This document shows positions 57,224 through 64,000 of a stretch of 64,000 nucleotides of DNA, piece by piece. The first letter of the stretch is position 1, and every line of letters starts with the position of its first letter. The translations under genes were made by a program, and so were the position numbers. Source of the DNA: Terriglobus sp. TAA 43 (GTDB taxonomy: Bacteria > Acidobacteriota > Terriglobia > Terriglobales > Acidobacteriaceae); contig NZ_JUGR01000002.1 of the NCBI RefSeq assembly GCF_000800015.1, positions 248,001 to 312,000 on the forward strand, read 5' to 3'. The notes under the pieces are model-generated. The model saw nothing but the letters and a program-made list of their open reading frames with translations. It did not search any database and was not told the DNA's origin.

Positions 57224-58515
57224 AGCGAAGCAAATACTTCACGAGCAGCGGCAATCGTCGCTTCCACCTCTGCTTCGCCATGCTGCAACGACACAAATGC
57301 AGCCTCAAACTGCGAGGGCGGCAGCCACACGCCGCGCTCCAACATGCCGCGATGAAACTTGCCAAATCGCTCCGTATCGCTCTTCGCAGCATCCTCAAAG
57401 TTCCGCACCGGCCCCTGCTGGAAGAACCATGTAAACATCGAACCTGTTCCCGCAATGCAAAGATCGATGCCAGCCTTCTTCGCCTCACGCGCTACACCAT
57501 GCGCAACAAGGCTGGTGATCTCGGCAAGCTGGTCATACAGCGCATCACCACCGTCGATTAACTGCCGCAATGTCGCAATGCCAGCCGCCATGGCCAGTGG
57601 ATTGCCGCTAAGCGTTCCCGCCTGATACACAGGGCCCAACGGTGCAAGCAGATTCATAATCTCCGCACGTCCGCCAAACGCACCCACGGGCAATCCACCG
57701 CCAATAATCTTGCCCAGCGTCGTCAAATCCGGCGTAATGCCATAAAGCGACTGCACCCCGCCCAGCGACACGCGAAAACCTGTCATTACCTCGTCAAAGA
57801 TCAGCAGTGTGCCTTCGCGCGTGCAAATTTCGCGGAGACCTTCCAGAAAATCCGGCTGCGGCAGAATCGTTCCTGCGTTGCCCACCACCGGCTCCAGGAT
57901 CACGCATGCAATCTCGCCGGGATGCTTCGCGAACACAGCTTCCACCTCAGCCAGATCGTTGTATCGAATGGCGGTGGTGAACTGCGTCGTCTCCATGGGA
58001 ATGCCGGCGGAACCTGGGATACCGAGCGTTGCCACGCCGCTGCCAGCCTTCACCAGCAGAGCGTCCGAGTGACCGTGATAGCAGCCCTCAAACTTCAGAA
58101 TCCGGTTGCGATGGGTGAACGCACGCGCCACGCGAATCGCGCTCATCACAGCTTCTGTACCGCTGGAAACAAAGCGTAGCTTCTCGATGGATGGCACACA
58201 CTGCATCACCATGGCGGCCAGTTCCGCCTCAGCCGCGGTCGACGCACCAAAACTCGTGCCCTTCGTTGCAGCCGCCTGCACCGCAGCCGTCACCGTGGGC
58301 TCAGCATGGCCCAGAATCATCGGCCCCCACGAGCCAAAGTAGTCAATGTAGTGGTTACCGTCAGCATCGAACAGATACGCGCCCTCCGCGCGCTCCACAA
58401 ATGGCGGGTCGCCGCCGACGGAGCGAAAGGCCCGCACGGGCGAGTCCACGCCTCCGGGGATGAGCGCCTCAGCGCGCTGCTGCAGTTCACGGGAGCGGTC
58501 GAGCGAACGAAACAT
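57220..58515 (-). CDS. hemL: Glutamate-1-semialdehyde 2,1-aminomutase
   Basis: A 431-residue PLP enzyme. '[20 protein letters not shown]' is the family N-terminus, '[16 protein letters not shown]' the cofactor-binding Asp motif, and '[18 protein letters not shown]' holds the Schiff-base lysine. It forms 5-aminolevulinate in the C5 pathway of haem synthesis, which fits the cytochrome content of this window. It lies 30 bases downstream of a membrane protein gene on the same strand and is convergent with the GNAT gene. Confidence 0.96.
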   Translation of the reverse strand: MFRSLDRSRELQQRAEALIPGGVDSPVRAFRSVGGDPPFVERAEGAYLFDADGNHYIDYFGSWGPMILGHAEPTVTAAVQAAATKGTSFGASTAAEAELAAMVMQCVPSIEKLRFVSSGTEAVMSAIRVARAFTHRNRILKFEGCYHGHSDALLVKAGSGVATLGIPGSAGIPMETTQFTTAIRYNDLAEVEAVFAKHPGEIACVILEPVVGNAGTILPQPDFLEGLREICTREGTLLIFDEVMTGFRVSLGGVQSLYGITPDLTTLGKIIGGGLPVGAFGGRAEIMNLLAPLGPVYQAGTLSGNPLAMAAGIATLRQLIDGGDALYDQLAEITSLVAHGVAREAKKAGIDLCIAGTGSMFTWFFQQGPVRNFEDAAKSDTERFGKFHRGMLERGVWLPPSQFEAAFVSLQHGEAEVEATIAAAREVFASL

Positions 58516-58545
58516 ACTGATTCTGAGTATAAGTTCTATCTAAAA

Positions 58546-60030
58546 CTATCGGTGAGCGACAAAGATGTTAAGAGTGGCTTCCGCCGGGCACGCATAGCGT
58601 GTGTACTTCTCTGTTGCGAGCAGATCAGTTATCTGATCTGTTGTTACACCGTATTGTTGGCTGAGCGAATCCGGAACAAGGATCCAGTCCGGCCTGTTGG
58701 CCTGCACATACTGGGAATACTGGCCCCAGGATGGCATGAGATAGGCTGGCGTGATCACTTTGTTCAACTTGAAATACGTGTCAGGAACTACCAATGGATC
58801 CAATACCGTCGCACCTGGTGACGGCCGGACAATATCCAGCGAACGCATACAGCGGATCATGGCTAGGTTCGGCCGGGGACGTGGAAATTTGTGCGATCGC
58901 ATGCATTTGGCAGCCGCGAATGCCAGCATCATAAACACACTACATCCGACTATTTTCCATGGGGCAAGGTGGAGACCCGCCATAGGATTCCAAGCTTCGA
59001 GGCCCACGATTAGCAGTGGAGGAAAGATGATTGTGAGGTAATGCATGTTCGGATAAACCACAATATAGGCAGCAAAAATAGGAAGACTACAGAGCGCCAG
59101 AAAGACTATAGGAGGCCGGAATGCGCTACCTCGCTGTGTACGCCAAGCCCATGCGAGTGCCCCCAAGAGCACACCAAGTAAAAGAAGCGTGCGTGGATCA
59201 ATAAGGTTTCTGAACAGATGACGAGCAAAGAGTCGCCTGTTCGCCCGATAGAAATCCATGGCAGTGACCTGATTTTCGCTACCGTTGCTTTGTACATCAA
59301 TCCCAAAAGCTCGGTAGGCATACAAAGAGGTGTTGGGATCCGCGTCAGGAAGTTCGTGCCGTTGCTGCGCGCGGAGATTGAAATGCTGTACGAATGCAAT
59401 ACCGGATCTGGCACTAGAGGAATGCTTCAGCGGGTAAGACATTGCTGCAGAGAGTGCAAGGGCAACAGCAACTGCCGCTAGCGCCGCCCTCGTTCGTTCG
59501 ACGAGTGCGAAGACGATGCAGGCGCAAGCACCCGCGAAAACACCGTAAGCAAATTCCGGGCGCGAAAAGGCGACGAGGAAACAAGCCATGCAGGCAATCA
59601 TCGAAACGGTTGAGAGAGTAAGTTCCCGTTTCAAAGAGAAACCAGCAAATGCAAGCAGTGGAATGCACGCAAAGAGCGATACATAGGGCCATATGGAAAA
59701 ATATGGCAACGCCAGCAACACAGAAGCAAACAAAACTGAGTATTCCAAGCCGAAGATGACTGGAACCGACGCAGTTGCGATGACGAGAAGTGCCCAGCTC
59801 AAAAAGTATCGCACCGTAGGCTCGGGACAGATTGTCTGGAGGGCGTGATACCACATGCTGTACAGCGGTGCGAATGAAAGCTCATTCACAAACATCGCGA
59901 GGCGAAAGCGCACTCCTGCCTGGAGATACATTGACTCATCGGCGAAATAGATGTCCTGCCACAATAAGGAAAGCAAAAGATAAAATGCGATAATCCCCAG
60001 GATCAGGCTCAACCTGCGACGGTGAGTCAT
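58546..60030 (-). CDS. Polytopic membrane protein, possible glycosyltransferase-like, unknown function
   Basis: A 494-residue protein with roughly nine to eleven hydrophobic helices ('LSLILGIIAFYLLLSLLW' first) and a C-terminal soluble domain after 'IVGCSVFMMLAFAAAKCM'. The overall shape (many helices, then a ~130-residue periplasmic part ending 'YACPAEATLNIFVAHR') recalls GT39/GT83-like membrane glycosyltransferases, but I see no diagnostic DD/DE motif at the first loop ('FADESMYLQAGVRFR' is the nearest). The reading is visibly richer in A and T than its neighbours, which may indicate horizontal acquisition. It is 30 bases upstream of hemL on the same strand and divergent from purM. Confidence 0.72.
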   Translation of the reverse strand: MTHRRRLSLILGIIAFYLLLSLLWQDIYFADESMYLQAGVRFRLAMFVNELSFAPLYSMWYHALQTICPEPTVRYFLSWALLVIATASVPVIFGLEYSVLFASVLLALPYFSIWPYVSLFACIPLLAFAGFSLKRELTLSTVSMIACMACFLVAFSRPEFAYGVFAGACACIVFALVERTRAALAAVAVALALSAAMSYPLKHSSSARSGIAFVQHFNLRAQQRHELPDADPNTSLYAYRAFGIDVQSNGSENQVTAMDFYRANRRLFARHLFRNLIDPRTLLLLGVLLGALAWAWRTQRGSAFRPPIVFLALCSLPIFAAYIVVYPNMHYLTIIFPPLLIVGLEAWNPMAGLHLAPWKIVGCSVFMMLAFAAAKCMRSHKFPRPRPNLAMIRCMRSLDIVRPSPGATVLDPLVVPDTYFKLNKVITPAYLMPSWGQYSQYVQANRPDWILVPDSLSQQYGVTTDQITDLLATEKYTRYACPAEATLNIFVAHR

Positions 60031-60247
60031 GAGAGTCTCCTTTGAGTGAGCGAAAGAGTGATGCCGAGAGGCAGTGTACTATCCCGAGTCGGCGCAAACG
60101 TTGTAGTTTGAGGGCCATTTCGCCTTATTGCAACGAGTCCTCGGCCTGAGAGTTACGCTGCGCAATCTCCGCCTGATATTCTCGAAGTCTCATAGCAACA
60201 ACCGCAGCCACTTCTCACCTCGACCAAACCACGCAAGGGACCAGAAC

Positions 60248-61318
60248 GTGAACGCAGGCACCAAGAACACCAAAACCGCCGTAAAGACCAAGCCCGTCAC
60301 CTATGCTGACGCGGGCGTTGACATCTCTGAAGGCGACCGCACCAAGCAACGCATCAAGATGCTGGCGCGCAAGACGTTCAACAAAGGCGTCCTCAGCGAA
60401 ATCGGCGGCTTCGGCGGCCTCTTCGGCCTCGACGTGGCCAAGTACCCTGACCCCGTTCTGGTCTCCAGTGCGGACGGCGTGGGCACCAAGCTGAAGGTTG
60501 CCTTCGAACTCGGTATCCACCACACGGTAGGCTGCGACCTGGTCAACCACTGCGTCAACGACATCGCCGTGCAGGGCGCCACGCCTCTCTTTTTCCTCGA
60601 TTACCTTGCCACCGGCAAGCTCGAAGGCGGCGTTCTGGAGAAGGTCGTGGAAGGCCTCAGCGAAGCCTGCCGTGCGAACGGTTGTGCGCTTATCGGCGGC
60701 GAAACCGCGCAGATGCCCGGCTTCTACTCTGAAGGCGAATACGATCTCGCTGGCTTCATTGTTGGCGTGGTCAATCGCGACCAGATCATCACCGGCGACA
60801 AGATTCAGGCGGGCGACGTGCTCTTCGGCTTGCCCTCCAACGGCCTGCACACCAACGGCTATTCCCTCGCCCGCAAGCTGCTCTTTGAAGTGGCAAAGTA
60901 CGGCGCGGACCAGTACATCAACGAACTGAAGGACAAAACCGGCGCAGCCTTAATGCGCCAGCACCGCAGCTATCTCAGCATCCTGAAGAAGCTCACCTCT
61001 GCGGGCGTTGTGACCGGCATGGCGCACATCACCGGCGGCGGCATCACGGAAAACCTGCCACGCATTCTGCCCAAGGGACTTGCGGCGCAGGTCGAACTCA
61101 GCTCGTGGGAGGTTCCGCCTCTCTTTCAGCACCTGCAGACACTCGGACAGGTGGATCAGGACGAGATGATGCGCACCTTCAACATGGGCATCGGCATGAT
61201 CGTGGTTGTCCCTGCGGAAGCTGCGAAGAAGGCGAAGGCCATCCTGAACCGCGCGAACGAACGGTTTCACGTCATCGGTCGCATTGCACGTGGCGAACGC
61301 CGCGTGAACTACGTATGA
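60248..61318 (+). CDS. purM: Phosphoribosylformylglycinamidine cyclo-ligase
   Basis: A 356-residue ATP-dependent enzyme making aminoimidazole ribotide in purine synthesis. 'TYADAGVDISEGDRTKQRIK' is the N-terminal signature, 'LVSSADGVGTKLKVAFEL' the ATP-site region, 'GCDLVNHCVNDIAVQGATPL' and 'ALIGGETAQMPGFYSEGEYD' the PurM core. GTG at 60248 is chosen because AAGGGA is seven bases upstream and the family begins shortly after; an in-frame ATG at 60128 would add 40 unlikely residues. Its stop overlaps purN by four bases (ATGA). Confidence 0.95.
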   Translation: MNAGTKNTKTAVKTKPVTYADAGVDISEGDRTKQRIKMLARKTFNKGVLSEIGGFGGLFGLDVAKYPDPVLVSSADGVGTKLKVAFELGIHHTVGCDLVNHCVNDIAVQGATPLFFLDYLATGKLEGGVLEKVVEGLSEACRANGCALIGGETAQMPGFYSEGEYDLAGFIVGVVNRDQIITGDKIQAGDVLFGLPSNGLHTNGYSLARKLLFEVAKYGADQYINELKDKTGAALMRQHRSYLSILKKLTSAGVVTGMAHITGGGITENLPRILPKGLAAQVELSSWEVPPLFQHLQTLGQVDQDEMMRTFNMGIGMIVVVPAEAAKKAKAILNRANERFHVIGRIARGERRVNYV

Positions 61319-61932
61319 GCGAGGCTCGCAAGGCGCGGCTCGGAGTTCTGCTCAGCGGCCGCGGTTCGAACTTCATTGCCATCGCCGATGCCATCGCCAA
61401 TGGCTCCCTGACGGGTTGCGAGATTGCCGCGGTGCTCTCGAACATTGCAGACGCACCCGGCCTAGCTGTGGCGCAGCAACGTGGCATTGCTACCGAGGCT
61501 TACGTCTCCAAGGGCGTGCCGCGCGCTGAGCATGACGCAAAGATGATCGCCGCTCTGAATACGCACGAGATTGACCTGGTCATCCTCGCCGGTTACATGC
61601 GTGTGCTTTCGCCGGAGTTCATCCGTGCCTTTCCGGACCGCATCCTGAACATCCATCCGTCACTGCTGCCGTCCTTCCCCGGACTTCACGCGCAGAAACA
61701 GGCGCTGGATTACGGTGCAAAGGTCGCGGGATGCACCGTGCACTTTGTGGACGAGGCCGTCGACCACGGCGTGATCATTCTTCAACGAGTTGTCCCGGTT
61801 GAGGACAGCGACGATGAAGCCGCGCTCTCCGCGCGCATTCTCGAACAGGAACATCAGGCCTATCCAGAGGCCATCGCTCGTGTGATCAGCGGGCGATATC
61901 AGGCAGACGATAGACGTTACCGGCTGTCGTAA
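61315..61932 (+). CDS. purN: Phosphoribosylglycinamide formyltransferase
   Basis: A 205-residue enzyme that formylates glycinamide ribotide. 'LGVLLSGRGSNFIAIADAIA' binds phosphate, 'ILAGYMRVLSPEFIRAFPDR' and 'NIHPSLLPSFPGLHAQKQAL' hold the catalytic Asn-His pair, and 'GCTVHFVDEAVDHGVIILQR' has the catalytic Asp. Start ATG overlaps the purM stop. An in-frame ATG 210 bases upstream lies inside purM and is not used. Confidence 0.96.
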   Translation: MSEARKARLGVLLSGRGSNFIAIADAIANGSLTGCEIAAVLSNIADAPGLAVAQQRGIATEAYVSKGVPRAEHDAKMIAALNTHEIDLVILAGYMRVLSPEFIRAFPDRILNIHPSLLPSFPGLHAQKQALDYGAKVAGCTVHFVDEAVDHGVIILQRVVPVEDSDDEAALSARILEQEHQAYPEAIARVISGRYQADDRRYRLS

Positions 61933-61993
61933 GGCCGGTTCGCTGCATCACAATCTTTGCTGTTCAATTTTTGCCTCGACGGATCCATTTGCT

Positions 61994-63478
61994 TTGAAGC
62001 TTCCGGCCAACGTTCTACCGAGTGATCAGGATTCGATACGCCGGATGATGTCGCAATTCTTCGACGCCACCTCCGATGCGATCCTGTTCTTGAACCGCGA
62101 CTTCGTCATCACCTTCATGAATCTCCGCGCCAAAGAGATTCTTGCGCCGCGCGGACACATTCTGGGCATAAGCCTGTGGGAGGCTTTCCCCTCTGCAGCC
62201 GTTCCCGATTCGCCTTACTGGGTCAACTACCATCGGTCCATGAACGAAGGCGTGGCCACGCGCTTTGAGGCCTTCTACGGCGACCCGCTCAACCTGTGGT
62301 TCGATGTCCACGCACTTCCCTCAGACGACGGCGTCATCCTCTTCTTCCGCGACGTCACCCGCGGCCGCGCCAACCGTGAAGCCCTGGAGCTCAAGTCGCG
62401 CGAGGTGGAACAACAGCTTGCGGAGATTGCATCGCTCTATCGCACCGCACCCATCGGCCTGGCGCTCTTTGATCTCGATGACTACCACTACGTCCGCCTG
62501 AATGATCGGCAGGCAGCTTTCTTCGGCCTGAAGCCGGAAGAGATCGTTGGCCGCACGTTGACGGAGATGGCACCCATCGAAGGCTTACGCGAACTCTTCG
62601 ACCAGGTCGCAGCCGGAACACCTGTCGTCAATTTTCCGCTGGAAGGCACAGTCGTGACAGACCCCGACAACTACCGTTACTGGACCGTCAGCTACTTCCC
62701 CGTGACCGGACAGGATGGAACCATCCAGGGCATTACCGCCGCTTCACTTGAAATCACCCAACAGAAAAAGGCCGAGCAGGCACTCATGGAGAGCGAAAAG
62801 CTCGCCGCCGTGGGTCGGCTGGCTGCCTCCATTGCGCACGAGATTAACAACCCACTGGAATCTGTCACCAACCTTCTCTATCTCGCACGGCACAGCACCC
62901 GCATCGAAGACGCGCAGGAATTCATACTGCAAGCAGAAACCGAGCTACAGAGAGTAGCGCACATCACCAGCCAGACCCTTCGCTTTCATAAGCAGGCCAG
63001 CAGCCCTCAGGAAATTTCAGGCAAAGCACTGATGGAGAGTGTCCGATCTGTCTTTCACGGCAAGCTGGTCAACGCGTCCGCCACAGTGAAGGAGCGTCAT
63101 CAGGATGTCCCACCGGTACGTTGTTTCGAAGGTGAGATACGTCAGGTCATCAGCAACCTGGTGGGCAATGCACTCGATGCCATGCCTCCCGGTGGAGGCG
63201 ACCTCCTGTTGCGCAGCCGTAAGGCCCACGATCCTCAAACAGGTGCCCCTATGCTGGTGTTGACCGTAGCGGACAACGGCAGCGGCATTCCCAAAGAGGT
63301 GCGGGAGAAAATCTTTCGCCCCTTCTACACCACCAAGGGAATCGTCGGCACTGGTTTGGGTCTGTGGATCAGCCAGGAAATCGTTGACCGTCACCACGGA
63401 AAACTGCGCGTCCGTAGCCGCGAAGGCAAGGGCACGGTCTTCACCATCGCGCTCCCCTACGACGCCGTCAATCGTTAA
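61994..63478 (+). CDS. Soluble PAS-domain sensor histidine kinase
   Basis: A 494-residue cytoplasmic kinase without membrane helices. Two PAS domains (about 20-130 and 150-255, 'LYRTAPIGLALFDLDDYHYV') precede a HisKA domain with 'AASIAHEINNPLESV' (phosphoacceptor His). A HATPase_c domain follows: N-box 'VISNLVGNALDAM', G1 'VADNGSGIP', G2 'GIVGTGLGLWIS'. The start is probably TTG at 61994; ATG codons at 62042-62047 are alternatives. No response regulator gene follows in the window. The signal is unknown; a soluble PAS kinase suggests an internal redox, oxygen or ligand cue. Confidence 0.9.
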   Translation: MKLPANVLPSDQDSIRRMMSQFFDATSDAILFLNRDFVITFMNLRAKEILAPRGHILGISLWEAFPSAAVPDSPYWVNYHRSMNEGVATRFEAFYGDPLNLWFDVHALPSDDGVILFFRDVTRGRANREALELKSREVEQQLAEIASLYRTAPIGLALFDLDDYHYVRLNDRQAAFFGLKPEEIVGRTLTEMAPIEGLRELFDQVAAGTPVVNFPLEGTVVTDPDNYRYWTVSYFPVTGQDGTIQGITAASLEITQQKKAEQALMESEKLAAVGRLAASIAHEINNPLESVTNLLYLARHSTRIEDAQEFILQAETELQRVAHITSQTLRFHKQASSPQEISGKALMESVRSVFHGKLVNASATVKERHQDVPPVRCFEGEIRQVISNLVGNALDAMPPGGGDLLLRSRKAHDPQTGAPMLVLTVADNGSGIPKEVREKIFRPFYTTKGIVGTGLGLWISQEIVDRHHGKLRVRSREGKGTVFTIALPYDAVNR

Positions 63479-63509
63479 ACAAACAGTTGAACCCAGTTCA
63501 AATCGCAAC

Positions 63510-63529
63510 GGCACGGCGTTCGCCGTGCC
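63510..63529. terminator. Hairpin terminator between convergent genes
   Basis: A perfect eight-base-pair stem GGCACGGC / GCCGTGCC with a GTTC loop, followed by TTTGTCG. It lies between the PAS kinase gene and the convergent protease gene. Confidence 0.75.
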
Positions 63530-63561
63530 TTTGTCGATACGAAGTCGTTGGGAAATACGGC

Positions 63562-64000
63562 TCAAATCTGGCGATCGTTCTCTGCTTCACCAAGCGTCAC
63601 TTTCACATCCATCCTGCGTCGTCCGCGGAAGGCTGTGACAGTAACCACGTCGCCCGTCTTGTGCGAGTTCATCACGCTGGAAATGTCCTGAACGTTGGTG
63701 ATCTCTTCACCATCGATGGCCACGATGAAATCGCCACCCAGCATCACCGGCGTATTCCCCAGAGCAGCGCGTTGTGTTCCGCCCTTCAGTCCCGCTCGTT
63801 CCGCAGCACCACCCGGCAGCACACGCTGAACCAGCACACCGTAATCCGCCGGCAGGCCAATCTGGTCGGCAAGATCGGGACCAATTTCCAGCGGTGAAAT
63901 TGCCAGCGACGGACGACGCACATGCCCGTACTTTGAGAAGTCGTCCAGCACCGCACGCGCCGTATTGATCGGAATCGCAAAGCCGATGCCAGCACTTTGG
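63562..64000 (-). CDS. HtrA/DegQ-like serine protease, C-terminal part (5' end cut by window)
   Basis: The reverse strand is open to the window edge. Visible residues begin 'QSAGIGFAIPINTARAVLDD', the end of an S1C trypsin-like protease domain, and continue into a PDZ domain ('LAISPLEIGPDLADQIGLP', 'GVLVQRVLPGGAAERAGLKG', 'LGGDFIVAIDGEEITNVQDI'). The catalytic triad lies outside the window. Family members are periplasmic proteases/chaperones that handle misfolded envelope proteins. It is convergent with the PAS kinase gene. Confidence 0.9.
   Translation of the reverse strand, partial: QSAGIGFAIPINTARAVLDDFSKYGHVRRPSLAISPLEIGPDLADQIGLPADYGVLVQRVLPGGAAERAGLKGGTQRAALGNTPVMLGGDFIVAIDGEEITNVQDISSVMNSHKTGDVVTVTAFRGRRRMDVKVTLGEAENDRQI

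Overview
The window is about 64 kb of bacterial chromosome with a moderately high G+C content. It most likely comes from an Acidobacteriota member of the Terriglobia (Acidobacteriaceae, Terriglobus/Granulicella-like). The call rests on gene families rather than a marker gene: a very large Oar-like TonB-dependent receptor with an N-terminal carboxypeptidase-regulatory-like domain, a Reg_prop/Y_Y_Y sensor kinase, an FG-GAP/ASPIC-UnbV protein beside multihaem cytochromes, periplasmic GMC oxidoreductases with a Tat-exported small subunit, and membrane-anchored 'DFD...VRV..RLR' regulators. No rRNA, tRNA, insertion sequence, prophage or CRISPR array was recognised, and no gene-free stretch exceeds 300 bases. 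The longest gaps are 11260-11555, 55585-55831, 42204-42424 and 60031-60247; they look like ordinary promoter/leader DNA.

Layout. (1) 1-11.3 kb, respiration and periplasmic sugar oxidation: a truncated two-component sensor kinase; a leftward operon for an FG-GAP/ASPIC protein, a pentahaem cytochrome with TPRs and a monohaem cytochrome c; divergent from it a rightward operon for a Tat-exported TIM-barrel sugar isomerase-like protein, a GMC small subunit and a GMC oxidoreductase. (2) 11.5-22.2 kb, a cluster of mostly uncharacterised genes and the most interesting region. It has a membrane protein and a histidine-studded propeller protein; a tightly overlapping leftward operon (ABC1/UbiB kinase-like protein, DUF362-START-like protein, NAD-dependent epimerase, SRPBCC protein); and a divergent four-gene rightward operon of an ELP/EIP repeat protein and three beta-sandwich proteins, two with phasin-like helical N-termini. 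I infer a lipid- or polymer-granule/isoprenoid function, loosely recalling plastoglobules, but this is a hypothesis. (3) 22.2-29.4 kb: PAP2 phosphatase, membrane-anchored regulator, Oar-like TonB receptor and secreted FAD-dependent oxidoreductase, probably a nutrient-uptake unit. (4) 29.5-46.3 kb, housekeeping: YhaM-like nuclease, MgtC/DUF4010 membrane protein, PBP1b-like penicillin-binding protein, proS, a TlpA/DsbD-alpha redox pair, two transport/membrane genes, ftsH, tilS, a DciA-like protein, gatC and gatA, and a small Tyr/Gly/Pro-rich secreted protein. (5) 46.3-55.6 kb, all leftward: GH15 glucoamylase-like enzyme, transketolase, gnd, zwf, pgl and glk, which together take glucan-derived glucose through the oxidative pentose phosphate pathway. 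(6) 55.8-64 kb: Mn-type superoxide dismutase, GNAT acetyltransferase, hemL, a polytopic membrane protein of atypical composition, purM-purN, a PAS sensor kinase, and the C-terminus of an HtrA-like protease cut by the window end.

Several genes use GTG or TTG starts chosen from ribosome-binding-site spacing. Strong hairpin terminators separate many units.
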